Assembly: GCA_963777665.1 (NCBI GenBank) | Contig: CAVZRJ010000004.1 | Coordinates: forward strand, 1 to 64,000 | Origin: Bog-756 sp963777665 | GTDB lineage: Bacteria; Actinomycetota; Acidimicrobiia; Acidimicrobiales; RAAP-2 | Reading direction: 5' to 3' | DNA: 64,000 bases | Shown: piece after piece, positions 1 to 7,119 of the stretch | How positions within the stretch are numbered: position 1 is the first letter of the stretch | Layout of the letters: every line of letters begins with the position of its first letter | Program-made: the position numbers and the translations under genes | The notes under the pieces: generated by a model | Database searches by the model: none | The model's input: the letters and a program-made list of their open reading frames with translations, nothing else | What the model was told of the DNA's origin: nothing

Positions 1-442
1 GCCCATCACCCTCAGATCTGATGCTGGTTCTTGGCTCTCGTGGCTCTGGGTCCGCCTCGGCCTCTGGGGAGGCAGCAGGCGACGGCTGGGACGGCTCATC
101 GTCTCAGCCTCACTAACTCCACCGGAGGCGGCCGGACACGATTGCAAGGGCCCCATTGCCGGGGCTGGCGCCCGGCCAGGCCCGGGCACGGGTCCGCTGT
201 CGCCTCTCCGGCCAATCTGGCCGGCTTTGGCGAACCGCTGACCTCAAGAACCCGAAGGCAGAGCACTGGCGGTCACATGTGGAACGCTCGCGCCTGAACT
301 GATCGCGTCTGTCGCATCGGCTTCACTCACGAAGCGGCGCCCAGGCGGGCATCGAGCCCGCCTTCGCCAACGACAATGCGTAACTCTCGTCAGCTCCGCC
401 AGACCGGTACAAAATTGTCCACACACCTGCATCATCGATGCG
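1..442. other. Gene-poor flank of IS110 copy 1
   Basis: I see no supportable gene here. The stretch is rich in short GC hairpins: GCCCC/GGGGC near 150-165, CCGGCC-AATCT-GGCCGG near 208-224, and a perfect 7-base stem at 344-362. Read on the minus strand, about 335-432 resembles the two modules that lie between the IS110 copies, so the insertion sequences sit inside this repeat family. Open frames here have no start or coding signal I would trust. Confidence 0.5.
344..362 (-). repeat. TCGAT-loop hairpin, outlying copy of the module
   Basis: On the minus strand this reads GGCGGGC, loop TCGAT, GCCCGCC: a perfect 7-base stem. The same hairpin with nearly the same flanks (a downstream TGGGCGCC and an upstream TGTGGACA about 75 bases away) occurs at 2036-2054 and 2338-2356 on the plus strand. 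It has no U-tract, so it is not an obvious terminator. Confidence 0.6.
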
Positions 443-461
443 AACGATGCTCCTATCCGTG

Positions 462-1670
462 TCAAGCGGCGTCTGCCAGCCACTTTTCATACCTCTTGGC
501 CAGGGTGACGTTGTGCTGAAGTCCGCGTTCGAGTCGTGACAGGTGGGTCGCCGAGATGCCCAGCGCGGAAGCCGCTGTCTCCAATGTCACCCTGGCGTTC
601 GTGCGCGTCACCCTGAGGTCGGTGCCGACCGGAACGAGCTCGGGTGCGGTCAACAGCTGGAAGATCTCGCGGGCGATGTAGCGCTTGAGGCAGCGAATCA
701 CTTCGCGTCTGGACTTCCCTTCGGCAGTACGGCGGACCATGTAGGCCTGGGTGGCCGGATCGTTGGTGAGCCGCACCGTGGCGATGGTCCACAAGGCGTG
801 GTTGGCCTGTCGGTTTCCGGCCCGGTTCAGCCGGTGCCGGGTGATCTTTCCCGACGATGCCTGGACCGGTGACGCTCCACACAGGGCGGCGAAGCCAGCC
901 TCGGTGTGAAGGCGCTCGGGATTGTCGCCGGCGGCGACGAGGAGGATCGCAGCCACGTCAGGACCGACTCCCTTGGCCCCCCGCAGAGCCGGATTGGCTC
1001 GAGCGGTCAGATCGTCGAGGCCGGCGCTCAGCTCGGTCATCTCGGTGGTGAGGCGTTGATAGCGCCGGGCCAGGATCCGTAACGTGTACTTCGTCGCCTC
1101 GGCCGGATCGGTGAGCTCGCCGGAGCGCAATTTGGCGCAGCGCTCCACCCTCAGTTCAGCCGGGAGAGGGCTGAGCACGGCCCTGAGCTGGTCTGGAGCG
1201 GTCAGGATCAGATCCCGGATCTGGAGTGTCACTCGGGTCCGGGAGTTGCGGGCCGAGGTGAAGGCCACCCGGATCACCCGGATCGACTCGACCAGTCCGT
1301 CCTTGGACTTGGGCACCACGGTGGCCTCTCCGTTGAGGACGGCCCGGGCCGCGGCTTCGGCGTCGACGGCATCGGACTTGCCGCGCTGGCGCCGCATCTG
1401 CCGGTTCGGCCGGTTGACCTCGACGACCTCGACATCCTCGACGGCCAGGTATCGGGCAAGCCCTGCTCCATAGGCTCCGGTTCCTTCCACGCCCACCCGC
1501 TGGAGCGTCCCGAACGACCGCATCCAGGTGAGCAGCTCCCGATACCCGTCGGCACTCGATGGGAACTCCTGGGATTCGAGGAGCCTGCCCTGGTCGTCCA
1601 CTACTGCGGCGACGTGGACGTTCAGATGGGTGTCGACCCCGCCGAGCACCACCGTTGGTTCATGAGCCAT
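462..1670 (-). CDS. IS110-family DEDD transposase, copy 1
   Basis: This 402-residue site-specific recombinase moves the element; IS110 enzymes cut and join DNA guided by an element-encoded RNA. The N-terminal RuvC-like DEDD domain shows GGVDTHLNVH (first Asp), GVEGTGAYG (Glu) and KSDAVDAEAAAR (two Asp). The C-terminal Transposase_20 domain has GVGPDVAAIL followed by CGASPVQASSG, with the likely catalytic serine, and the HRLNRAGNRQANHAL block. The last ~40 residues look like an XRE-type helix-turn-helix (TLETAASALGISATHLSRLE), an addition to the basic family layout. I chose the ATG at 1670 because the protein begins with the conserved DEDD strand there; the open frame runs far upstream only because the leader has no stop. 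It is identical to the product at 2791-3999. Confidence 0.92.
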   Translation of the reverse strand: MAHEPTVVLGGVDTHLNVHVAAVVDDQGRLLESQEFPSSADGYRELLTWMRSFGTLQRVGVEGTGAYGAGLARYLAVEDVEVVEVNRPNRQMRRQRGKSDAVDAEAAARAVLNGEATVVPKSKDGLVESIRVIRVAFTSARNSRTRVTLQIRDLILTAPDQLRAVLSPLPAELRVERCAKLRSGELTDPAEATKYTLRILARRYQRLTTEMTELSAGLDDLTARANPALRGAKGVGPDVAAILLVAAGDNPERLHTEAGFAALCGASPVQASSGKITRHRLNRAGNRQANHALWTIATVRLTNDPATQAYMVRRTAEGKSRREVIRCLKRYIAREIFQLLTAPELVPVGTDLRVTRTNARVTLETAASALGISATHLSRLERGLQHNVTLAKRYEKWLADAA

Positions 1671-1902
1671 GCTGTATCTGCCTACCTTCGTTGTCGATGG
1701 GATGGCACCACCGGCCGGGACGGCGGACAGGACACACACGGTGCTTGGCAAGGCTCCTATTAGGTCACGTCCGTCCGACCGGTTGGTGTGAGACTCCAGC
1801 ACGAGCGTGGTCGACAGATCGTGTTGCAAGGCACTTGGCCCGTCACCCTCGGAGTCAGACCACGCTCGCCTCAAGCCAGCCTGCATCATGTGTGTCACCC
1901 TC
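1671..1902 (-). ncRNA. Candidate bridge RNA region of IS110 copy 1
   Basis: This is the non-coding left end upstream of the transposase in copy 1, equivalent to 2559-2790. In IS110-group elements the guide (bridge) RNA is made from this end. The strongest structural signal is an 11-base stem (CGAGCGTGGTC/GACCACGCTCG) with a 45-base loop, at about 1802-1868 here. Transcription and guide matches are inferred, not shown. Confidence 0.4.
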
Positions 1903-1962
1903 GCACGTCGCCAGACTCTGATTCTTGAGAGTGGCGGAGTCCGCCCGGAGACCGGCACATCC

Positions 1963-2264
1963 ACGAGTGCAGATGTGTGGACATGATCTGTCCCGCTCCC
2001 GCTGAGCCGATCTGCTACGTCAACCAGGTGCCCGTGGCGGGCTCGATGCCCGCCTGGGCGCCTCTCTCCATCCCCTGGCAGCGGGATAACCGCCCGGCCG
2101 TCTGAGCACTGACGGGTACGGACCAGGAGCCCCGGATCGACTCCGCCACGGACGTCAAGGGGTGCGGCTCCCCTCGGCTCGATGCCGAGGGGTGCTGTCG
2201 CACACGGATTGAAGGCGTAGGCACGGGAAGATCCGGGAATTAGCTCAGGGTGACGTTCCCGCAC
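1963..2264 (+). repeat. Tandem hairpin module 1 (TCGAT-loop family)
   Basis: This is the first of two ~302-base modules between the IS110 copies. It starts with a GTGCAGATGTGTGGACATG block, then a GGTGCCCGTGGC block, hairpin A at 2036-2054 (7-base perfect stem, loop TCGAT) and TGGGCGCCTCTCT. Hairpin B follows at 2170-2192 (CCCCTCGGC/GCCGAGGGG, loop TCGAT). Hairpin positions are conserved relative to module 2 (302-303 bases apart), while the stem of hairpin B is changed on both sides. No protein frame is convincing on either strand. Confidence 0.65.
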
Positions 2265-2558
2265 TCGGGTGCACAGGTGTGGACATGTTCCGTACCGCTT
2301 TGGCGGAGCCGATGTGCTGAGTGACCCAGGTGCCCGTGGCGGGCTCGATGCCTGCCTGGGCGCCTCTCTCGATTCCCGGGTCGATGTGGGTCCCGGAACC
2401 GTCTTGAGTAGCGACACGGGAAGACGTGCGCTCCCGTACGGTGCCCCGCCGAACCGGGCCGGGGTACAGCACTCCCCCGCCTCGATGCCGGGGGAGTGCT
2501 GATGTGGGCACATGGCCTGTGGCGCTTCCTCGGTCACACCGACAGGGCTCTGACCTGG
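2265..2558 (+). repeat. Tandem hairpin module 2 (TCGAT-loop family)
   Basis: This second module has the same order of blocks as 1963-2264: GGTGTGGACATG, TGGCGGAGCCGAT, GGTGCCCGTGGC, hairpin A at 2338-2356 (one C-to-T change leaving a G-T wobble) and hairpin B at 2467-2501. Hairpin B here has a perfect 13-base stem, CAGCACTCCCCCG with CGGGGGAGTGCTG, and TCGAT in its loop. It ends exactly at the start of IS110 copy 2. Confidence 0.65.
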
Positions 2559-2790
2559 GAGGGTGACACACATGATGCAGGCTGGCTTCAGGCGAGCGTG
2601 GTCTGACTCCGAGGGTGACGGGCCAAGTGCCTTGCAACACGATCTGTCGACCACGCTCGTGCTGGAGTCTCACACCAACCGGTCGGACGGACGTGACCTA
2701 ATAGGAGCCTTGCCAAGCACCGTGTGTGTCCTGTCCGCCGTCCCGGCCGGTGGTGCCATCCCATCGACAACGAAGGTAGGCAGATACAGC
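2559..2790 (+). ncRNA. Candidate bridge RNA region of IS110 copy 2
   Basis: This is the 232-base leader between the element end and the transposase ATG. CGAGCGTGGTC at 2593-2603 pairs perfectly with GACCACGCTCG at 2649-2659, enclosing a 45-base loop. A second possible pairing is GACTCC 2605-2610 with GGAGTC 2664-2669. IS110-group elements encode their bridge RNA at this end while the 3' end is very short, as here. I could not assign target and donor guide loops with confidence. Confidence 0.45.
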
Positions 2791-3999
2791 ATGGCTCATG
2801 AACCAACGGTGGTGCTCGGCGGGGTCGACACCCATCTGAACGTCCACGTCGCCGCAGTAGTGGACGACCAGGGCAGGCTCCTCGAATCCCAGGAGTTCCC
2901 ATCGAGTGCCGACGGGTATCGGGAGCTGCTCACCTGGATGCGGTCGTTCGGGACGCTCCAGCGGGTGGGCGTGGAAGGAACCGGAGCCTATGGAGCAGGG
3001 CTTGCCCGATACCTGGCCGTCGAGGATGTCGAGGTCGTCGAGGTCAACCGGCCGAACCGGCAGATGCGGCGCCAGCGCGGCAAGTCCGATGCCGTCGACG
3101 CCGAAGCCGCGGCCCGGGCCGTCCTCAACGGAGAGGCCACCGTGGTGCCCAAGTCCAAGGACGGACTGGTCGAGTCGATCCGGGTGATCCGGGTGGCCTT
3201 CACCTCGGCCCGCAACTCCCGGACCCGAGTGACACTCCAGATCCGGGATCTGATCCTGACCGCTCCAGACCAGCTCAGGGCCGTGCTCAGCCCTCTCCCG
3301 GCTGAACTGAGGGTGGAGCGCTGCGCCAAATTGCGCTCCGGCGAGCTCACCGATCCGGCCGAGGCGACGAAGTACACGTTACGGATCCTGGCCCGGCGCT
3401 ATCAACGCCTCACCACCGAGATGACCGAGCTGAGCGCCGGCCTCGACGATCTGACCGCTCGAGCCAATCCGGCTCTGCGGGGGGCCAAGGGAGTCGGTCC
3501 TGACGTGGCTGCGATCCTCCTCGTCGCCGCCGGCGACAATCCCGAGCGCCTTCACACCGAGGCTGGCTTCGCCGCCCTGTGTGGAGCGTCACCGGTCCAG
3601 GCATCGTCGGGAAAGATCACCCGGCACCGGCTGAACCGGGCCGGAAACCGACAGGCCAACCACGCCTTGTGGACCATCGCCACGGTGCGGCTCACCAACG
3701 ATCCGGCCACCCAGGCCTACATGGTCCGCCGTACTGCCGAAGGGAAGTCCAGACGCGAAGTGATTCGCTGCCTCAAGCGCTACATCGCCCGCGAGATCTT
3801 CCAGCTGTTGACCGCACCCGAGCTCGTTCCGGTCGGCACCGACCTCAGGGTGACGCGCACGAACGCCAGGGTGACATTGGAGACAGCGGCTTCCGCGCTG
3901 GGCATCTCGGCGACCCACCTGTCACGACTCGAACGCGGACTTCAGCACAACGTCACCCTGGCCAAGAGGTATGAAAAGTGGCTGGCAGACGCCGCTTGA
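2791..3999 (+). CDS. IS110-family DEDD transposase, copy 2
   Basis: A 402-residue transposase, identical in translation to copy 1. DEDD catalytic residues lie in GGVDTHLNVH (~residue 11), GVEGTGAYG (~60-70) and KSDAVDAEAAAR (~95-105). The C-terminal Transposase_20 region carries CGASPVQASSG with the nucleophilic serine (~270). The tail (~340-400) resembles an XRE helix-turn-helix. The ATG at 2791 follows the structured leader; a longer in-frame reading from 2563 would translate the putative guide RNA and is unlikely. The frame is intact, so with copy 1 it could be active. Confidence 0.92.
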   Translation: MAHEPTVVLGGVDTHLNVHVAAVVDDQGRLLESQEFPSSADGYRELLTWMRSFGTLQRVGVEGTGAYGAGLARYLAVEDVEVVEVNRPNRQMRRQRGKSDAVDAEAAARAVLNGEATVVPKSKDGLVESIRVIRVAFTSARNSRTRVTLQIRDLILTAPDQLRAVLSPLPAELRVERCAKLRSGELTDPAEATKYTLRILARRYQRLTTEMTELSAGLDDLTARANPALRGAKGVGPDVAAILLVAAGDNPERLHTEAGFAALCGASPVQASSGKITRHRLNRAGNRQANHALWTIATVRLTNDPATQAYMVRRTAEGKSRREVIRCLKRYIAREIFQLLTAPELVPVGTDLRVTRTNARVTLETAASALGISATHLSRLERGLQHNVTLAKRYEKWLADAA

Positions 4000-4039
4000 C
4001 ACGGATAGGAGCATCGTTGCCGTCAGACCGCTGAAGCCC

Positions 4040-4096
4040 GAGGGTGAGGTTGGTGCTTCTGACGAGATATCCGAGGGTGACGTTGAGGGTGACGTT
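4040..4096 (+). promoter_or_regulatory. GAGGGTGACGTT direct repeats upstream of the excisionase gene
   Basis: GAGGGTGAGGTT at 4040-4051 is followed by two back-to-back GAGGGTGACGTT copies at 4073-4084 and 4085-4096, ending 37 bases before the excisionase-like start. CAGGGTGACGTT also occurs at 2246-2257 and 501-512. Spacing and position suit an operator or Xis-binding array, but the first bases also resemble the IS110 left end, so a transposition-related role is possible. Confidence 0.4.
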
Positions 4097-4133
4097 CGAT
4101 CAGAGAATGGACCCATCGCTGAAAGGAACCTCG

Positions 4134-4487
4134 ATGGGTAGAACACGGCTTGGAGCCAAAGGGATGAGCGCGCTCTTGAGCGTCGAGGAGGCGGCGACGC
4201 TTCTTGGGATTGACCGGGCGACCTGTTACCGCGCCATCAGGAACGACACGCTCCCGGTACCGGTCGTGCGCTTGGGTGGGCGGATCCGCATCCCGAGACG
4301 TGCCATCGAGCGTCTACTCGAGGGGGCCGAGCCGGCCGTTGGCAGCCAGCCCCGTCAGCTGGCGCCGACGGCTGATCCCTGCCCGGTCTGTGGAGCACCT
4401 GCACCGGCAGCCGCCTCCTCCCCCTCGAGGAGCCGGCCAATATGCTCGGCCGCCCGGAGATCTTCACCGGCGATCACATCCGTGTAG
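4134..4487 (+). CDS. Excisionase-like helix-turn-helix protein
   Basis: A 117-residue protein. Residues ~10-65 form a MerR/HTH_17-type DNA-binding domain (LSVEEAATLLGIDRATCYRAI, then VRLGGRIRIPRRAIERLL), the pattern of excisionases and small directionality factors. In integrated elements these steer the integrase toward excision. The ATG at 4134 has a good GAAAGGA site 6 bases upstream; the frame stays open upstream but only through the repeat array. Its last 133 bases overlap the 3' end of the convergent integrase gene, and the C-terminal ~45 residues (Ala/Pro/Ser-rich) are probably unstructured and dictated by that overlap. It faces the integrase rather than sharing an operon with it. Confidence 0.7.
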   Translation: MGRTRLGAKGMSALLSVEEAATLLGIDRATCYRAIRNDTLPVPVVRLGGRIRIPRRAIERLLEGAEPAVGSQPRQLAPTADPCPVCGAPAPAAASSPSRSRPICSAARRSSPAITSV

Positions 4488-5581
4488 TGGCGGGCCATGT
4501 GCACGGTGGCCCAGCCCAGTCGGGCCTGCTTCTGACGCTCGGGAACGACCCGGTCCAACGCCGTGGCCTGAAAGTGCCGCAGGGAGTGGAGGTGGATGTC
4601 CTTGGCCGCCTTGGCCTTGGTCCGCACTTTCGTGAACTCGTGGCTCATGGTGTCAGGATGCGGCGGCTCCGCCGACCCTGGCTCGTAAGAGAACACAAAT
4701 CCGTCCGCTCCGATCTCCACCTCACACATCGCCGCCAGACTCTCCTGGCTGGTCCGGAGCGATCGAAGGGACTCCACGGTGCCCGGGTCAAGGGCGAGCC
4801 GGCGGATGCTCGCCTTGGTCTTCGGCGCCTTGACCTCCGCTCCCCCGCTGGCCGCCACAACCGACTCGTCCACCACAATCGTCCCCGATTCCCAGTCGAT
4901 GTCGCTCCACCGGAGCGCACACGCCTCCCCACGGCGGACCCCCGTCGCTGCCACAAGTCGAACGAAGGCGCCGAACCGCTCATCGTGTTCCGCTGCCGCA
5001 GTCAGGATGGACCTGACCTCGGCCACTTCGGGGGCCCGTACAGGTTCCCCCCGCTCACCGAGTGGCCATACAGGAAGTTCCGTGTCCACCACAGGGTTCG
5101 GGAGCGTATTGGCGCTCCACTTCCGGGCCAGCCGGCAGGCCCGGTTGAGCATCGCCCGGATGTGCTTCACCGTCGTTCGACCGGTGCCTTCGTCCTTCAT
5201 CCGCCGGAAGTACCGCTCGACCTCGTACGGGTTGAGCTGAGCGATCTCGCGTCGTCCGATGGATCTCTTGATGTGCTTGTCCCACATCTCCTGGTAGTGC
5301 CGGACGGTCGTCGGGCTGAGGTCCTGCCAGCCGTTCTGCTTCCACGCCGTGATGGCGTCGTTGACCGTGGTCGTGTCGGTCCAGCGCACCGGGGCCTCCA
5401 CGGCAGGAAGCGTGCCTTCGTACTTGGCCACCAGTCGGGCGAGCTCCCGATCCGCCTCGCGGGCCCCACCGTGGAAGGTCACGCTCTTCTGACGGACCCG
5501 CCCCTGCTCGTCACGACCGAGGAAGATCCGGAGCTCCCACACTCCTCGCTGCCCCGGCTTCGATCGCTTGCTGCCAGCCAC
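4355..5581 (-). CDS. Tyrosine recombinase / phage-type integrase
   Basis: A 408-residue integrase that joins the element to its attachment site by strand exchange. There is an N-terminal arm-binding region (~1-60), a SAM-like core-binding domain (~65-165) and a C-terminal catalytic domain. Catalytic residues visible are Arg in ATGVRRGEACALRW, Lys in the KAPKTKASIRRL hairpin, His and Arg in HLHSLRHFQATAL, and the tyrosine in ARHYTDVI. The start is GTG 5581 with GAGGGG seven bases upstream. The gene lies just beyond the 3' end of tRNA-Val, the classic arrangement for an element inserted in a tRNA gene, so 1-5685 is probably one end of an integrated element whose other end lies left of the window. 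Confidence 0.93.
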   Translation of the reverse strand: MAGSKRSKPGQRGVWELRIFLGRDEQGRVRQKSVTFHGGAREADRELARLVAKYEGTLPAVEAPVRWTDTTTVNDAITAWKQNGWQDLSPTTVRHYQEMWDKHIKRSIGRREIAQLNPYEVERYFRRMKDEGTGRTTVKHIRAMLNRACRLARKWSANTLPNPVVDTELPVWPLGERGEPVRAPEVAEVRSILTAAAEHDERFGAFVRLVAATGVRRGEACALRWSDIDWESGTIVVDESVVAASGGAEVKAPKTKASIRRLALDPGTVESLRSLRTSQESLAAMCEVEIGADGFVFSYEPGSAEPPHPDTMSHEFTKVRTKAKAAKDIHLHSLRHFQATALDRVVPERQKQARLGWATVHMARHYTDVIAGEDLRAAEHIGRLLEGEEAAAGAGAPQTGQGSAVGAS

Positions 5582-5599
5582 CTGCTACCCCTCGCAGTG

Positions 5600-5679
5600 T
5601 TGGGATTGTTGGGATTTTTGTTGGGATTTACCCTAGTGCGATCTCGGGGTGACGACCTATAGGACTCTGAAATGGGATT
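5600..5679. promoter_or_regulatory. TTGGGATT repeats: candidate integrase arm sites
   Basis: Three perfect TTGGGATT copies (5600-5607, 5609-5616, 5621-5628) and a shorter TGGGATT (5673-5679) fill the 105 bases between the integrase start and the tRNA-Val 3' end. Short direct repeats in exactly this position are typical arm-type binding sites of tyrosine integrases; they also overlap the region where the int promoter must lie. Confidence 0.5.
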
Positions 5680-5685
5680 TTGTCG

Positions 5686-5759
5686 TGGGCGCTATCGGAC
5701 TCGAACCGATGACCTGCTGGTTGTAAGCCAGCTGCTCTGACCAACTGAGCTAAACGCCC
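5686..5759 (-). tRNA. tRNA-Val (anticodon TAC)
   Basis: Full cloverleaf on the minus strand: acceptor GGGCGTT/AGCGCCC, D-arm with AGCTCAGTTGGTCAGAGC, anticodon stem GCTGG/CCAGC around loop CTTACAA (anticodon TAC, reads GTA), and T-arm ATCGGTTCGAGTCCGAT. The CCA end is not encoded. The 3' end faces the integrase, making it the likely attachment site. Confidence 0.95.
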
Positions 5760-5771
5760 GACCTTCAGACG

Positions 5772-6512
5772 CTACTGCGCGGTCGCGTCGACCAGCGCCT
5801 CGAGCAGGGCTGGTGTCGCCGCAGCCACCGGAGTCCGGCGTTCGTCATGGGACAGGGTGACCAGGTTCCGGCCGAGTGATTCCGCCACGACCGCTCCGGC
5901 CTCGGTACACACCAACATCCCACCCAGGTAGTCCCAGCTCCCGAGCTTCGAACCGCCGACCACTGCGTATCCGTCGAGCACACCTTCGGCGACCGCGCAG
6001 AGGTCGAGGGCGGCGGCGCCGAGCCCCCGGTACTGCAACCAGCCGAGGTACCGCGGCGGGTACCCGGAGAACCCCAGGATCGCCTCGTCCAGCCGCTGAC
6101 AGCCCGATGGCCGGATCGCACGACCGTCGCGCCGGGCGCCTCCGCCCCGCACCGCCTCGAACCGCACGCCCAACGCCTGGTTGACCACGACGGCGGCCCG
6201 GGGTCCCGATCCGTCCACTGCGCACAGACTGGTCGCGTACCACGGGATCCCCCGAGCAGCGTTCGTGGAGCCGTCCACCGGATCGACGACCACGATCAGC
6301 TCCCGGTCGCCATGGTGGAGCCCGGACTCCTCGGACAGCACCCCGAATCCGGCCGACTCGAGCACAGCGAGGGCAGCGTCGTCGGCCGCCAGATCGGACC
6401 GGTACTGCCCCTCGCGGGTCCCCGCGAGACCCCAGTCGTCCAACGCGCCGAGCGCCTCAGCAACCGCAGCGGCGGTGGCGTGGAGGACCCCGAGCAGCAC
6501 GTCGTCGTCCAC
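5772..6512 (-). CDS. Inositol monophosphatase family protein
   Basis: A 246-residue member of the Mg2+-dependent sugar-phosphatase family (inositol monophosphatase, CysQ or histidinol-phosphatase-like). The metal-binding loop DPVDGSTNAARG is clear, as are SEESG upstream of it and the C-terminal GSWDYLGGMLV block, which holds the third metal Asp in WD. The substrate cannot be read from sequence. The frame is open to 6602, but that would overlap the divergent gene by ~40 bases, so I prefer the GTG at 6512; the true start is uncertain. It ends 12 bases from tRNA-Val and is probably not part of the integrated element. Confidence 0.82.
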   Translation of the reverse strand: MDDDVLLGVLHATAAAVAEALGALDDWGLAGTREGQYRSDLAADDAALAVLESAGFGVLSEESGLHHGDRELIVVVDPVDGSTNAARGIPWYATSLCAVDGSGPRAAVVVNQALGVRFEAVRGGGARRDGRAIRPSGCQRLDEAILGFSGYPPRYLGWLQYRGLGAAALDLCAVAEGVLDGYAVVGGSKLGSWDYLGGMLVCTEAGAVVAESLGRNLVTLSHDERRTPVAAATPALLEALVDATAQ

Positions 6513-6561
6513 ACGTCCGACGTTACCGGAGTCGATCCAGGCCCGGTAGGCTTTGCCTCCT

Positions 6562-7119
6562 GTGGCAGTCATCGATGTGGCCGGATACGTGGCCGATCTC
6601 AAGGACCACTCGGTCGACCACGGCTTCCACGTGCACGACGAGCGCCACTTCGTCGAGACCTACTCACTCCGCCAGGTGTGGGAGGTGGAGCTCCACCCCG
6701 AGGACGGCTGCGGCGGCCCGCTCGACCTGCACCTTGCCCTGGAGGTCGATCCACGGACCTTGCTCTCCTTCGAGGACGCCGTTTTCGGCCTTCCGGAGGA
6801 GGAGGACCCTCCAGACGAGTTCCACTTCGCGCTGACGTTCACCTGGTCCCTTCCCCCGCTGCCCAACGGCCCCGACCTGCTCCGCCTGGCGATCGACCTC
6901 GCCGGGGTGGGCGGGATCGAGCTGCCCCTCGAGGTGTCGGCCATCGACTCGTACGCATCGGCGACGGAGGCGGCCGAGCGGCGGCTCAGCATCGTGGCCC
7001 GATCGCCTGTCTCCCTCGCCCGCGTGCTCGCCGGTGAGGAGATGATGTGTGAGGTGTTCGACCGCTGCCTGGCGGTCAGCCGGTACCTGCTCGACTCGGC
7101 CGGCAGTTGGCTCGGGTGA
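6562..7119 (+). CDS. Conserved hypothetical protein
   Basis: A 185-residue soluble acidic protein I do not recognise. It contains a beta-rich start (VWEVELHPEDG, LDLHLALEVDP) and a helical C-terminal half ending in VFDRCLAVSRYLLDSAGSWLG. No signal peptide, membrane segment or catalytic motif is visible. I chose GTG 6562; a TTG at 6553 is in frame, and neither has a strong ribosome-binding site. It overlaps the next gene by 4 bases (GTGA), so the two are probably translated together. Coding is supported by the intact frame and this junction. Confidence 0.6.
   Translation: MAVIDVAGYVADLKDHSVDHGFHVHDERHFVETYSLRQVWEVELHPEDGCGGPLDLHLALEVDPRTLLSFEDAVFGLPEEEDPPDEFHFALTFTWSLPPLPNGPDLLRLAIDLAGVGGIELPLEVSAIDSYASATEAAERRLSIVARSPVSLARVLAGEEMMCEVFDRCLAVSRYLLDSAGSWLG

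Larger units (their letters stand above)
443..1902 (-). mobile_element. IS110-family insertion sequence, copy 1
   Basis: The element is about 1460 bases and near-identical to 2559-4018 in opposite orientation: position p here matches 4461-p there. The match breaks sharply at 443/4018 and 1902/2559, which defines both ends. I saw one mismatch, in the leader (1870 region). There are no terminal inverted repeats and no target duplication, as usual for IS110. In element orientation it has a ~232-base non-coding left end, a 402-residue transposase and only ~19 bases after the stop. The copies face outward from a 656-base spacer, so recombination between them could invert it. Confidence 0.9.
2559..4018 (+). 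mobile_element. IS110-family insertion sequence, copy 2
   Basis: Near-identical inverted partner of 443-1902. The left end begins GAGGGTGACACAC; the right end stops at ...GCATCGTT, 19 bases after the transposase stop. The flanks of the two copies differ on both sides, so each end can be placed to within a base or two. Joining the two flanks of this copy gives an imperfect palindrome (GGGCTCTGAC ... GTCAGACCGCTGAAGCCC), in keeping with the taste of several IS110 relatives for hairpin targets. Confidence 0.9.

Noticed and set aside
31..297. 88-residue frame at the left edge
   Set aside because: No ribosome-binding site or domain; overlaps several hairpins and reads as Arg/Gly/Thr-rich noise.
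2228..2270. GGGAATTAGCTCAG stretch as a tRNA 5' half
   Set aside because: The D-loop and the remainder do not fold; probably chance similarity.
2036..2501. TCGAT-loop hairpins as tRNA genes, since GGCGGGCTCGATGCCCGCC looks like a T-arm
   Set aside because: No acceptor, D-arm or anticodon arm can be built around any of them, and the loop starts with C rather than T.
1903..2558. Modules as integron attC sites
   Set aside because: The RYYYAAC and GTTRRRY core sites are not placed symmetrically around the hairpins.
462..2654. Transposase frame extended upstream to 730 residues on the minus strand
   Set aside because: The extension crosses the putative guide-RNA leader and the hairpin modules; the conserved DEDD domain starts at 1670, exactly as in copy 2.
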